IMG/VR virus record: IMGVR_UViG_3300044692_000144
Location: 1 to 49,551 of that record
Reading direction: 5' to 3' (one strand)
From: a virus
DNA: 49,551 nucleotides
Below the pieces are notes generated by a model that saw nothing but the letters and a program-made list of their open reading frames with translations, made no database searches and had not been told where the DNA came from. Shown piece by piece: positions 15,702 to 25,667 of the stretch; positions within the stretch are counted from its first letter, which is position 1, and each line of letters begins with the position of its first letter. The translations under genes were made by a program, and so were the position numbers.

Positions 15702-15950
15702 CTAGTGGAGGAAGGAGGCGATGGTGGCGATCGCCATCAGGGCGAATGAGACCGTGGCGGTGACGAGCAGCCACTGGCCCCTGCCGACACTCGTCTTCAC
15801 CTGCTCGACGCTTTCGTCGATTTTCTCCAGCGTGTCGAGGAGGCCGCCCTTGCCGTTCACGCCGAACACCGCCCATTCGAGTCGGTTGATGCGGGTCTGG
15901 ATCGTCGGTTCATCCTGGTCACCTTTGTACCCCTGAGGCTCATCTGCCAT
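15702..15950 (-). CDS. XhlA-like small membrane protein
   Basis: 82 residues with a charged amphipathic middle (INRLEWAVFG, DTLEKIDESVEQVK) and one C-terminal span (LLVTATVSFALMAIATIASFL). This is the form of XhlA-type phage proteins involved in lysis. First gene of the lysis group, starting right after site S2. Confidence 0.65.
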   Translation of the reverse strand: MADEPQGYKGDQDEPTIQTRINRLEWAVFGVNGKGGLLDTLEKIDESVEQVKTSVGRGQWLLVTATVSFALMAIATIASFLH

Positions 15951-15965
15951 GCCGCGACTATCCGG
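15951..15965 (-). promoter_or_regulatory. Start-associated site S2 (XhlA-like)
   Basis: CCGGATAGTCGCGGC is followed at once by ATG at 15950. Confidence 0.65.
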
Positions 15966-15970
15966 TGGCC

Positions 15971-17608
15971 TCAACGGGTGATCGCCGCCGCCGAGGGAGG
16001 CAGTTCGGCGTTCTGGGCGAGGCGCGCCTGCAGGGCGGCGATCGCGTCCGCGCTCTGGTCGACCTCGACGCTCGCGACCGGGTTGGCCTTGCTCGAGGCG
16101 TCGACCGAGACTCGCTTGATCGGGAAGGTGGTGCGCCGGTTCGGCGTCTGGTCGAGCGCGAAGACCGAGGAGGCGGGGAGGATGCCCTGCACCTGGAAGG
16201 CCGAGCCGTCGGCCCGCATGTAGTGCGCCGGGAGCGGCCCGCGGTCGACGTGGAGGACCGGCCGCGAGATCGCCGCCGAGCCGCGCGCCGGGGCGAAGCT
16301 CCCCGAGAGCGCCAGGAAGGCGATACCGAAGGCTTCGGCCCCGGCCCTCGTCTCCTTGCCGATGTCGATCGCTTCGGTGCGATGCATGCCGTTCAGGTCC
16401 GGGACTTCGGCGGTGACGGTGACCGTGCGGGGAATGCCGGAGTTGTCGGTGTAGGTGACTTCGATCTTGTCGAAGAGCGTCGCCGTCTCGGAGGTCAGGT
16501 CGCAGCTGTCGCACTCCTCGCGGCGGACGATCCAGGTGGCTTCGTCGTCGATCGCGCGGTAGTCGAAGTAGCCGTCGAGGGTGTTGTCGAGCGGCGAGTC
16601 GGGACCCCAGGTCCCGAAGGTGCGGCGGTCGACCTCGAACCGGTTCATGTCGATGATGGCATCCTCGAGCTTCGTGGGCGTCGAGTAGACCGACTGCCTC
16701 ACGAGGAAGGCGGTTTCGTCAATGCGGCGGATAGTTATCCCGTCGGCGCGCGAGGCGGCGTCCTCGACCAGCTGGCCGACCGTGAAGCCGACTTCGAGGC
16801 CTTCCCCCTGGAGTGGGAGTCCGTGGCGGCCGATGACCACGAGTTGCCAATCGGCGCGCCATTCGCCGTCGCCGACGAACGCCGCGTTGTAGTAGAGCTG
16901 GACCGATGCGTAGATCGTGCCGGCGTTCATCACCAATTCGCCCTGCCCCAGGATCCCGGCGCGGTTGGCGCCTATGGATATGCCCCCTGCGATGCGATCC
17001 GCGGCGCCGAAGACCAAGGCAGTCCACGGGTTGCCGGAGGCCACGTTGATGAACTTCGTGTTCGCGAAGAGGACCTGAGCGATTTCGATCCCGCTCGCGT
17101 CATACCAGCTTTCGATAACCCCCTTCTGGCTTTCGGTGTTAGCGAGTCGCGTATAGATGTGGGAGAGCACCGACGCGCCATCATCGCCGGGACGAACTTC
17201 AGCGTTCCCCATGTCGGTGACCCAGATCGTCCCAAGCGCTTCGATCCGCTCGTTGGGAATCGATCCCCACTTCGAGAGGTCGGGGTCGACGTAGATCTCG
17301 CGCAGCGTTGAGTCCTTGAGCCTCGCGCCGAGTCCGTAGGCCGTGACGCCGATCGTCTCCGTGCTATCGCCGCCACGGTCGGCCTCCTCCACGCGGCCGC
17401 GCCAGAGGACGTCGACGCCGTCGAGGACCTGGAGCAGGTTGCCGCGTTCGATCTCGGGGCTGTCGGCGAACCAGCTGCGCTTCAGGATGAACGAGCAGCT
17501 CTCGTCGCCGCCGGGGTTGATCGAGGACCAGGTCAGGCCTTCGATCTGGTCGGTGAGGTCGTAGCCGATGCCCGCCCCCTGCTCGGTGGTGGCGACGACG
17601 CGGATCAT
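15971..17608 (-). CDS. Minor tail / tail-tip protein
   Basis: 545 residues, ATG within ATGA of the distal tail gene. It is beta-rich with aromatic and acidic blocks, as in siphophage tail-tip (Tal/gp-like) proteins: SFILKRSWFADSP near the start, ITIRRIDETAFLVRQ in the middle and an acidic Ala-rich C terminus. Its place between the distal tail and lysis genes supports the call. No enzyme motif is seen. Confidence 0.75.
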   Translation of the reverse strand: MIRVVATTEQGAGIGYDLTDQIEGLTWSSINPGGDESCSFILKRSWFADSPEIERGNLLQVLDGVDVLWRGRVEEADRGGDSTETIGVTAYGLGARLKDSTLREIYVDPDLSKWGSIPNERIEALGTIWVTDMGNAEVRPGDDGASVLSHIYTRLANTESQKGVIESWYDASGIEIAQVLFANTKFINVASGNPWTALVFGAADRIAGGISIGANRAGILGQGELVMNAGTIYASVQLYYNAAFVGDGEWRADWQLVVIGRHGLPLQGEGLEVGFTVGQLVEDAASRADGITIRRIDETAFLVRQSVYSTPTKLEDAIIDMNRFEVDRRTFGTWGPDSPLDNTLDGYFDYRAIDDEATWIVRREECDSCDLTSETATLFDKIEVTYTDNSGIPRTVTVTAEVPDLNGMHRTEAIDIGKETRAGAEAFGIAFLALSGSFAPARGSAAISRPVLHVDRGPLPAHYMRADGSAFQVQGILPASSVFALDQTPNRRTTFPIKRVSVDASSKANPVASVEVDQSADAIAALQARLAQNAELPPSAAAITR

Positions 17609-19611
17609 CGGAGGTAGGTGAACTGCTCGCGCACCGCGGCGACGAAGTCGCATCCGTCGTTGCCGACGAAGTTGTCGATCTCGCCGGCGAGGAAGACGAC
17701 CTGCGCGGGGCCGGTCGGCATCGGCGAGCCCACCGCGGGGAGTCGGGGGAGGTCGCCACGGTGATCGCGGGTGCGGTCGGCGCGGAAGACGGAGGCGTTG
17801 CCCTGGAAGACGCGCTTCTCCGGGTAGGACTCGAAGCGAAACCACTCGCGCGCCCCGATGTCGACGGCGGTCGCTGCACTGTTCGCGACGGCGAAAGGGG
17901 CGTTGACAGAGAACGGCGCCCCGATCTGGGAGCCACCATTGAAGACTCGCAATGCGGGATTACCCAGCTGTCCTATCACCGCATTCGAGGCGCTGAGGAT
18001 CGGGCTGGCGGGTAACGGACCGGTCGCAAACCAGATGTCGGCCCTCGCACCTAGGATGCGCAGCGTCAAAAGGTGAGCCTGGCCTTGATAGACGCCCGAT
18101 GCCAGCGTGCTAGCGATACCCGCCGAGGCAAGGACGGTTGCAGTCGATCCATTGCCCGACAGCAGCTGAAGGGTCTGGGATGGCCCATACATCATTCGTG
18201 CCCAGACGCCCGCCGATGCGAGTCCGGGGTTGCGCTTCGCCCAGATCTCGATCGCGATGCCACTTGCCTGCGAGGGAGAAGTGACGTTGGGCCCGAGCTG
18301 CAGCGGGGCTCCGACGGTGACATCGGCATAGAGCGCGCCGCTCGCGACATCGTAGAAGGCCGTCGCTCCGGCCAGGTGCTGGGAGAGGAAACCGAGGTAG
18401 ATGGTCCGGCCCCGCTTGAAGAGCTGGCCTCCGGCGGTGCGAGACCAGACTTGCCCCGTGTCGGCGGGGACTTTTTCCAGAGGAACGTCGAAGCCTTCTT
18501 CGGCGGTGGCGAAGGAGTCCTTCAAGATCGGCGGCTGGCCGCCCCTGGTGCGCATGATCCCGGCCGAGTGGTCGAGCGGAAGAAACATGAGGCTGTCCAG
18601 ATGGAAGGCGGGCGATGCGTTGATCAGCGCACCTGAGGCACCCCCCACGACCAGGCTCACGGACTGCGTCGGTACTGGCTCCTGTCCCGGCATTCGACTC
18701 GGCACCTGCACCTCGCCGAGATCGAGGACCTGCCACTTGTTGACGTCGGTCTGCGTCGCAAGGGCGGTCGCGCCGAGCGCGGCACCAAAGCGATCTTCGG
18801 CATAGATCGATAGAGGCACGTTCAACCCCGACCGCCCGATCGCCAGCACCCGGTGGCGTCCCACGTGTGCGTCGGGGGGCGTGAGGAAGGCGGTGTAGGC
18901 GACGCCCGAGGCCGTCGTCGGGGACACCGGGATCGCGAGGAACTGCGAGCCGACCGCCCCTGACGCGCCCCGCATGATGGCACCCGGCTGGGCGAGCCCG
19001 GGCGTCGGGGAGTGCAGCCCGTTGAAGGAGGGATGGGGGTGGACCGCGTACGCGGCGATTCGCCCGTTCGAGGCAGCCGCCAAACCGACGCGGATCTCGA
19101 AGTTGGCGAGAGCGGGGCGGTCGCCGATGATGCCGGTTGCCGGCAGCTGCATCACGGCGGCGGAGCCCGCGGCCACCGAGACCACCTGGCGCGTCGTGCC
19201 GGTCGTCCCGCGAGGTCTAGTCCAGAGGTGGAGCGTCCCCCGCGCCTTCGCCGCCTGGTCGAGCCAGAACTCGAATTCGATGTCCAGGCGCCCCGCCTCG
19301 AGGTCGAAGAAGGTCGACTGGCTCGCACCGCCGGAGCGGAACTCCACCTGGTTGCCCTTCACCAGTTCGGCGTCGATCTCCCGGATCTGTTCGTAGAGCG
19401 CGTCGGTGTTGGGCGCCGAGATGATCACGGGGAACGGCATCAGCCGGTTGTTGACCGACTCACCGGCGAACTCCTGGCCCTCGCCGAAGGCAGGTGAGCC
19501 CGAGAACTGCGGTTCGGAGTACTCGGAGTCGGCCGGGTCCATGCCGTCCTCGTGGGCGACCCGGACGAACGGAGAGACGTCGAATTCGCCGACTTTCAGA
19601 ACAAGCGCCAT
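17605..19611 (-). CDS. Distal tail protein with carbohydrate-binding-like region
   Basis: 668 residues. The first 120 follow the distal tail protein pattern (SRLMPFPVIISAPNTDALYEQI, VEFRSGGASQSTFFD). The middle third (HLWTRPRG, LPATGIIGDRPALANFEIRV) and later parts are Gly/Ser-rich jelly-roll-like, likely carbohydrate-binding. It is directly downstream of the tape measure gene, which matches siphovirus order. It starts at site S3. It could dock the tail tip to the host wall. Confidence 0.75.
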   Translation of the reverse strand: MALVLKVGEFDVSPFVRVAHEDGMDPADSEYSEPQFSGSPAFGEGQEFAGESVNNRLMPFPVIISAPNTDALYEQIREIDAELVKGNQVEFRSGGASQSTFFDLEAGRLDIEFEFWLDQAAKARGTLHLWTRPRGTTGTTRQVVSVAAGSAAVMQLPATGIIGDRPALANFEIRVGLAAASNGRIAAYAVHPHPSFNGLHSPTPGLAQPGAIMRGASGAVGSQFLAIPVSPTTASGVAYTAFLTPPDAHVGRHRVLAIGRSGLNVPLSIYAEDRFGAALGATALATQTDVNKWQVLDLGEVQVPSRMPGQEPVPTQSVSLVVGGASGALINASPAFHLDSLMFLPLDHSAGIMRTRGGQPPILKDSFATAEEGFDVPLEKVPADTGQVWSRTAGGQLFKRGRTIYLGFLSQHLAGATAFYDVASGALYADVTVGAPLQLGPNVTSPSQASGIAIEIWAKRNPGLASAGVWARMMYGPSQTLQLLSGNGSTATVLASAGIASTLASGVYQGQAHLLTLRILGARADIWFATGPLPASPILSASNAVIGQLGNPALRVFNGGSQIGAPFSVNAPFAVANSAATAVDIGAREWFRFESYPEKRVFQGNASVFRADRTRDHRGDLPRLPAVGSPMPTGPAQVVFLAGEIDNFVGNDGCDFVAAVREQFTYLR

Positions 19612-19627
19612 CGCCGCGACTATCCGG
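19612..19627 (-). promoter_or_regulatory. Start-associated site S3 (distal tail)
   Basis: CCGGATAGTCGCGGCG is followed at once by ATG at 19611. A second GGATAG lies about 15 bp upstream. Confidence 0.65.
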
Positions 19628-19629
19628 TC

Positions 19630-22600
19630 CTATCCGCGGCCGGGCGCGGTGTGGCGGCGGCGGGCGTCGCGGCCGAGCGTCGTGTTCACCTTGGCGAGCT
19701 TGCCGTCGACCCGCGCGTCGACCAGCTCGACCAGCTCACCGGAGCGATCGCGGAAGGTCAGGTTGACCTCGTGGTGCGCGGGGCCCGCCGCGCCGGCGGC
19801 CGCGAACTGCGAGTTGGCCGGGCCCTTCGGGTCGGGGACGACCATCTCGTCGCGGTGCAGCATCGCTATCCCGGTGCGGCCGACGCGGAGGCCGCCGGTG
19901 CCGGTCATGAAGGCGCCGAGGTAGGGGACGCCAGGCCCCAGTTCGGAGAAGAACTGGCGGAAGGTCGCGAGCTCGCCCTGGCCGAGCAGGTAGTTCTGCT
20001 GGCGTTCGAGGGAGATCGCTTCCTTCGCCGCGGTCCAGGCGCTGATGTCGGGTTCGACTTCTTCGGGTTCTTCTTCTTCGAGTTCGTTCAGCTGGGCGCC
20101 TTCGGCGATCCGCGCCATCTGTTCGGTGATCTTCAGGCCGAGGCCCTGGATCGCTTCCTGCGTGTCCCAGATAGCACCTCCGAAGCTCCCCGCCTGCGGC
20201 ACCGTCGGGAGCGCTTTCAGGCGTTCATGGAGGGCCGGCCAGTAGTCGCCTTGGACTTCGGCCAGGTCGTCCTCGAAGGTCCCGGTCCCGGCGCGCGGCG
20301 GTGCGGGGTCCTTCACCCCGGCGCCGCCCGGGTAGAAGGCTTCGCGGGCGGTCGTCAGGCTGCCCGAGACGCCCCGGTCTTCGTAGCGGAGCATCGGCAG
20401 CTTGGAGAGCTGTTCGTGGATGTACTTCGCCGGGTGGGCGGCCCCGCCGGGGTCGAGGAACAGCGTGTGTTCGGCGAGCATCTGCCGCAGTGCCTTGAGC
20501 GCGCCGTCATGGTCTTCCCACCACTCTTCGGTGTGGGGTGGAGGCAGTTCTCCGATGACGTCGATGTGCTTGCGGATCTTCGTCAGCCGGTCTTCGAAGT
20601 TGCCCTCCATCCCGCCGATCGCGCCGCTCGCCCAGTCGCCGGCGACGAGCGACTCGCCTTTGAGCACGAGGTTGCGCCAGTCGGCCTCGGCGCCGAGGAC
20701 GTTGGCGTAGGCGCCGCCCTCCTGGATTTCGATGTAGCCGATCAGCCCGCGCTCGAAGGTTCGTTCTTCGTCGCGGCGGCGCAGGTTGTACGCGTTTTCG
20801 GCTTCGGTGTTGCGCCGTTCCCAGGCCTTGAGCACCTTTTCGCGCTCTTCCCGCTTCATGCCCTTCGTCGACGGGCGCGGCTCCGGGACGAAGGGTGCGG
20901 CTTCTGCTTCGACCGGCTCCAAGTCGACGACGTGGCCGGCGTATTCGTTCAGGTGCGCATAGCGTTCCTGCGCGCCTTCGATCATCGCCTCGGCGCCGGT
21001 GATCTTCGCCAGCTGGCGGGCGAGCTTGCGGGTCACCTTCTTCTTCGCGATTTCGCGCCGTTCCTTGGCCCGTTCGCGTTCGAGCTGGTGGATCTGCCCT
21101 TCGATCGCGGTGATGTTGTGGCGGAGGGCCTGCGCGATCGCCGGGCGGTCTTCCTTGCGCGCGGCCGCCGCGGCGGATTTGTAGCGCGGCAGTTCGGCCC
21201 GCCATTTGTGCAGTTCGCGTTCGATGCCTTTCAGCGATTTCGGCGAGCCGAAGTTGATGCTTTCCTTGCACTTGCAGCCCCGATATTCGGCGGGCACTTC
21301 TTCTTTGTAGGTGTGTTCCTTTTCTTCCTTCGCGTCCTCTTCTTTGCCGCTGGTCGAGACTTCGATGTCGGCGTTCCCCGACCAGCCGAGTGCGTCGGCG
21401 ATCCGCTGGTGGAGGTCGACCTTGTAGTGCGGGTCGCCCGCCTGCCCGGAGCCGACGTCGTTCTTGTACATCACGAGGTTCTTCTTCGAGCCCGGCATCC
21501 GCACGTGGATCGGGGTCCCCATCGCCATCCCGTAGTCCTGGCCTTCGGCGATGTAATGCGGCGGCCCGATGCCGAGCGTCGCCGTCAGCGACTGCGACTT
21601 CAGGTTGCGGTTCGCGCCCGCCTGCAGGAGCTCGGCGAAGCTCATCCCGCCGTGGTTGGAGTAGTTGGGGTTGCCGTACTCGGGGTCGATCGTCGCGCCG
21701 ACCTTCACCCAGCCGCCCTTGTCGAAGCCCCAGCCGACGAAGTGCGGGGACCTCGGGTCGAAGGCCTCGCGGCCGTATTTGGCGATCGCCTTCCGCGCGC
21801 CGGCCGGCGCGGCCTTTTCGATCTTCGGGTCGACGAAGCCGCCGCCCTTCGGGTCGACGAAGCCGCCCTTCGCGTAGCCCGGCATGTGGCGGAACTGGAA
21901 GGCGCCGTCCCAGCCCGAGTCTTCGTGCGCGCCGCCGCCGGAGCCACCCGACTCGAAGAAGCCCCAGGTGCCGTTCGGTTTGCGGACCGAGATCATGGTG
22001 TGGGCGTTCATGCCGCTCGTGCCGCGCACGCCCCAGGTGAAGAACTTGCCCGGCCCGGGCACGCCGAGGGTGTAGAGCCCCGAGCCCTGCTGCACCGACA
22101 TCGGCGTGTCGATGAAGCCGCCGGCGTGGAGGATGAAGCTGACGAGGCCCGAACAGTCGACGGGCTGGATCCCGAAGCTGCCGTGGCCGCCGCCGTAGAC
22201 GTAGGGGAAACCCATCGAGGTGATGGCTTCGCCCGCTTTCAGCATCGCCAGCACGCGCTGGGGCTCCATGTGCGCGCGGAGGTATTTCTGCGCGCCGGCG
22301 AAGCCGAGGTTGAGCGCGTCCTGCGCGAGCGTGCGGGTCGGTTCGGGGCCTTTCAGGAACGGATGCGGGAGCGTCCCGGTCGTGCCCGTGCTCCCGTCGG
22401 CGAAGCCGCCCTTGGCGAAGTAGTTGGGCTTGCGCGGACCGGAGAAGAGTTCCCCGAGCGAGCCGTTGCGGGTGATGCCGAGGGCCTTGCCGACCGCGAG
22501 GCCGGCCTGCACTTCAGGCTGGTCGTGGACGGTGAGGATCGCCTCGCGGCCGCCGAGCACCGCGGGCACGTGGTCGCGGCGATCACTGCCGGGCACGAAG

Positions 22601-25600
22601 CCCCCGTGTGCGAACCCCTTCTCAGTCGCTTCGCGGGCGTGGTGGTACTGCGAGGCGATCGACAGCTGCGTAGCCGTGAACTTCGGGATTTTCGACGAGC
22701 CGACCGCGGCCAGCGCGTTGGCGAGGTTGTCGAAGATGTTCGTCAGCCCGCCGCTGACGTTGGTCGCGCCTTCGCCCACCGACGTCGCGATGTTCGACAT
22801 CGCCGAGGCCGTGGACTGTTCGACCTGTTTGTTCGTCGCCCCGAATTTCGCCGCGATCGCCGAGGTCAGCTTCTGGGTCGAGCCTTTGACCAGCTGGCCC
22901 TTCGCTTCCAGCGAGTGGGCCATGCTCACCATCGCGTCGACGGCGGTTTCGCGGGCGTCCTTCGGCATCTTGCCGAGGTCGGTCTTCACCTTCGCGATCT
23001 GCTGCTTGTTGACGTCGCCGGCCTTCTTCCAGCTCGAGGCGAAGCCTTCGGCGATGCCGAGCGGGTCGGAGCCTTCGACCAGCTTGATTTCGCGAAGGAT
23101 CTGTTGGATCTCCTTCTTGCCCTTACCGGCCTTGATCACACTCGCGTCCATCCCGGCCTGGATGGCGTCGATCATCGACTGCATGTTCTTGGCGGTCGCT
23201 TCTCGCCAGCCGGTCGAGCCCTGGCTCCAGGAGGAGGCGATGAGCTTCGTGTTCTGGTCGAAGACCTTGCGGATGTCGGCCATCCGGGTGACGACACCCG
23301 AACGCAGGTTGTCGATGCCGGCTTCGAACTGCCGGAAGGTCTTCGGGTCGGTCTGCAAAGTGACTGGCGGCGCTTCGATGTGGAAGCGATCGGCGACGTG
23401 CTGGGCCTCGATCAGCGAGCTGCGCACGGTGCGGGCCAACAGCTTTTCTTCGGGCTTCATCTGGTCCCATAGGCCGCCGAAGAGCTCCTTCACCGACGGG
23501 TAGCGCGCCTTCACCTGCGAGCCGAGCCGGCTCATTTCCTCCTCGAAGAGGCGCGTCCACTTCTCCCCGCCGACCGGTTCGAATTCGGGGAGTTTCGTCG
23601 TGGCGTTCGCCTTCGCCACCTTTTCGATGTTGCCGGTCGGGACCTGTTTGGTCAGGGTGCCGCCGATCAGCAGCGTGTGGAGGGTCCGGCTGAAGCCCTT
23701 CTGGAATTCTTCGCCGGTCGTTTCGCCGAGGTCGATGCCGAACGAGTGGACGAGGCCGACGCCGAAATCGTGGAAGGCACCCGAGAGCCCGGTCTGGCGA
23801 TCGCCGTTTTCGATCGCGGCCTGCATGCCCCCGATCAGGCCGTTGACCGCGAGCACGACGCCCACGCCTTTGGCGACGCTGGTGAGCGTCGAGAGGCCCG
23901 ACTTGAACTTCGTCGCCATGGTCGTCCCGCCGACCTCGCGCCCGACGGCATCCGCAGCGCTCTGACCGAGGGCGGTCCCGGCCTTCGCGCCGACCGTCTT
24001 GGCGGCGACCACGGTGCCGGAGGAGTTCGCGATCAGCAGCTGCCGGCTCGAGGCGGCCTCGGCGGCGCCGGCCCTGACCGCGCTCGCCGCGCCGGTGGCG
24101 CCGACCCCGGCCTCCATGCTGGTGGCCATGCCCGTCGCGACCTCCGCGCCCGCCCGGGCGCCCGCCGCCTTCAGGGCCGCGAAGCCGCCGAGCTTCGTGA
24201 AGAGCCATGCTCCGATCACCAGTCGGCCGAGCGCGTCGCTTTCGAAGAAGCCCTTGACGAGCGCTTCGGCCGCACCCAGACCGGCCTTCCCGGCAGCATC
24301 GGCGATCTTCGGGAGCGCCCAGTTGAAGGCCTTGACGAGCCCTTCGCGGATGTCGTCGCCGATCCCGCTCGTCGACCAGACTTCGCCGACCGCGTCGGCC
24401 AGAATTTCGGCCTTCTTGCCGAGGTCGCCGTTCTTGAATTCCGGCGTAGCCATCGCCTTCGACAGCGCTTCCTGGAGGGCGTCCCCCTCCTGGTTGACGA
24501 AGTCGGTGGCGTCTTTCAGCGCGCCTTTCAGCTGCGGCGCGAACTTTTCGAAGACCTCGATCTCCATCGTTTCGAAGGAGCCTTTGAGTTCTTCGAACGC
24601 ACCTTTGACGGTGTCGTTCATCGTTTCCGCGGCTTTTTTGCTGGCGCCGTCGGAGTGTTCGAATTCCTCGGTGAGTTTGTGCAGCTTGCCCGGCCCGGCG
24701 TCGACCACTTTGAGCATCCCCGACAGCGCTTCGTTGCCGAAGATCGAGGCCAGAGCGAAGTTCTGCTGGGACTTGCTCAGCCCCTGCATCCCGCCCTGGA
24801 GCTTCCCCACAAGCTCGGGCAATGGGAGAAGTCCGTTAGGCCCCTGCAGATCGGATGCGTCGAGGCCGAGGGCCTTCAGCCCCTCGGTCACCTGTTTGGT
24901 CGGCTTGACGAGTTTCAGGAGGCCCGCGCGCAGCGTCGTGCCCGCCTGCTCACCCTTGATCCCGGCGTCGCCCATCAGCGACACGGCGGCGATCATCGAC
25001 TCGAAGCTCTCGCCGGTCGCGCTGGCGACGGGGCCGATGTACTTCAGCGAGAGTTGCAGGTCCTGCATCTCGACGCTCGAGCTGTTGACCGACTGCGCGA
25101 GGACGTCGGCGACGTGCGTCGATTCCGAGGATGCGAGGTTGAACCCTCGCAGTGCGTTCGAGTTGATTTCGGCGGCTTCGGCCAGGCCGACGCTGGAGGC
25201 GGCGGCGAGCGCGAGGACGCCGGGCAGCGCGGCCTGGGTTTCCTTCACGTCGAAGCCCGCGGAGGCGAGCTCGTACATCGCTTCGGCCGCCTCGCCGGCG
25301 GAGAACTTCGTGTCGGCGCCGAGCTTGATCGCGAGCCGGCGCAGTTCCCCCATCTCGGCGCCGGTCGCGCCGGTCACCGCCTGGACGCGCGCCATCTGCG
25401 ATTCGAAGGCGGCGCCGGTCTTCACCATCGAGGCGACGGCGAGCGCCGCGCCGCCGGCGACGCCGACCGAAGCGATCTTCGCCACGGACATCAGCCCGTG
25501 GAGCGATTCTTTCTGCTTGTCGACGGCGGCGCTGAAGCCGGCGGCGGCCGGGGTCTCCCGGCGAACCGTCTCGCCGAAGATCTTGACCGTGCCGCTCGCG

Positions 25601-25665
25601 CTGCCGAGCTCCCGCCGAAGCGGGCCCGCGTCGGCGTCGACGATGACCTTCAGGTCATCGGCCAC
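19630..25665 (-). CDS. Tape measure protein with NlpC/P60 and RlpA-like domains
   Basis: 2,011 residues. The first 400 match the TP901-type tail tape measure core (PhageMin_Tail: GAAFESQMARVQAVTGA, MYELASAGFDVKET). A hydrophobic helix region lies near 450-620. Around residues 1150-1240 is an NlpC/P60 peptidase (catalytic Cys in DCSGLV near 1167, His in NAHTMI near 1221). Around 1350-1420 (GMAMGTPIHVRM...NDVGSGQ...KVDLHQRIADALGW) is an RlpA-like double-psi barrel. Charged coiled coil follows. The size suggests a long tail. GTG at 25665 is chosen for its Shine-Dalgarno; TTG at 25671 is the alternative. Confidence 0.9.
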   Translation of the reverse strand: MADDLKVIVDADAGPLRRELGSASGTVKIFGETVRRETPAAAGFSAAVDKQKESLHGLMSVAKIASVGVAGGAALAVASMVKTGAAFESQMARVQAVTGATGAEMGELRRLAIKLGADTKFSAGEAAEAMYELASAGFDVKETQAALPGVLALAAASSVGLAEAAEINSNALRGFNLASSESTHVADVLAQSVNSSSVEMQDLQLSLKYIGPVASATGESFESMIAAVSLMGDAGIKGEQAGTTLRAGLLKLVKPTKQVTEGLKALGLDASDLQGPNGLLPLPELVGKLQGGMQGLSKSQQNFALASIFGNEALSGMLKVVDAGPGKLHKLTEEFEHSDGASKKAAETMNDTVKGAFEELKGSFETMEIEVFEKFAPQLKGALKDATDFVNQEGDALQEALSKAMATPEFKNGDLGKKAEILADAVGEVWSTSGIGDDIREGLVKAFNWALPKIADAAGKAGLGAAEALVKGFFESDALGRLVIGAWLFTKLGGFAALKAAGARAGAEVATGMATSMEAGVGATGAASAVRAGAAEAASSRQLLIANSSGTVVAAKTVGAKAGTALGQSAADAVGREVGGTTMATKFKSGLSTLTSVAKGVGVVLAVNGLIGGMQAAIENGDRQTGLSGAFHDFGVGLVHSFGIDLGETTGEEFQKGFSRTLHTLLIGGTLTKQVPTGNIEKVAKANATTKLPEFEPVGGEKWTRLFEEEMSRLGSQVKARYPSVKELFGGLWDQMKPEEKLLARTVRSSLIEAQHVADRFHIEAPPVTLQTDPKTFRQFEAGIDNLRSGVVTRMADIRKVFDQNTKLIASSWSQGSTGWREATAKNMQSMIDAIQAGMDASVIKAGKGKKEIQQILREIKLVEGSDPLGIAEGFASSWKKAGDVNKQQIAKVKTDLGKMPKDARETAVDAMVSMAHSLEAKGQLVKGSTQKLTSAIAAKFGATNKQVEQSTASAMSNIATSVGEGATNVSGGLTNIFDNLANALAAVGSSKIPKFTATQLSIASQYHHAREATEKGFAHGGFVPGSDRRDHVPAVLGGREAILTVHDQPEVQAGLAVGKALGITRNGSLGELFSGPRKPNYFAKGGFADGSTGTTGTLPHPFLKGPEPTRTLAQDALNLGFAGAQKYLRAHMEPQRVLAMLKAGEAITSMGFPYVYGGGHGSFGIQPVDCSGLVSFILHAGGFIDTPMSVQQGSGLYTLGVPGPGKFFTWGVRGTSGMNAHTMISVRKPNGTWGFFESGGSGGGAHEDSGWDGAFQFRHMPGYAKGGFVDPKGGGFVDPKIEKAAPAGARKAIAKYGREAFDPRSPHFVGWGFDKGGWVKVGATIDPEYGNPNYSNHGGMSFAELLQAGANRNLKSQSLTATLGIGPPHYIAEGQDYGMAMGTPIHVRMPGSKKNLVMYKNDVGSGQAGDPHYKVDLHQRIADALGWSGNADIEVSTSGKEEDAKEEKEHTYKEEVPAEYRGCKCKESINFGSPKSLKGIERELHKWRAELPRYKSAAAAARKEDRPAIAQALRHNITAIEGQIHQLERERAKERREIAKKKVTRKLARQLAKITGAEAMIEGAQERYAHLNEYAGHVVDLEPVEAEAAPFVPEPRPSTKGMKREEREKVLKAWERRNTEAENAYNLRRRDEERTFERGLIGYIEIQEGGAYANVLGAEADWRNLVLKGESLVAGDWASGAIGGMEGNFEDRLTKIRKHIDVIGELPPPHTEEWWEDHDGALKALRQMLAEHTLFLDPGGAAHPAKYIHEQLSKLPMLRYEDRGVSGSLTTAREAFYPGGAGVKDPAPPRAGTGTFEDDLAEVQGDYWPALHERLKALPTVPQAGSFGGAIWDTQEAIQGLGLKITEQMARIAEGAQLNELEEEEPEEVEPDISAWTAAKEAISLERQQNYLLGQGELATFRQFFSELGPGVPYLGAFMTGTGGLRVGRTGIAMLHRDEMVVPDPKGPANSQFAAAGAAGPAHHEVNLTFRDRSGELVELVDARVDGKLAKVNTTLGRDARRRHTAPGRG

Positions 25666-25667
25666 CG

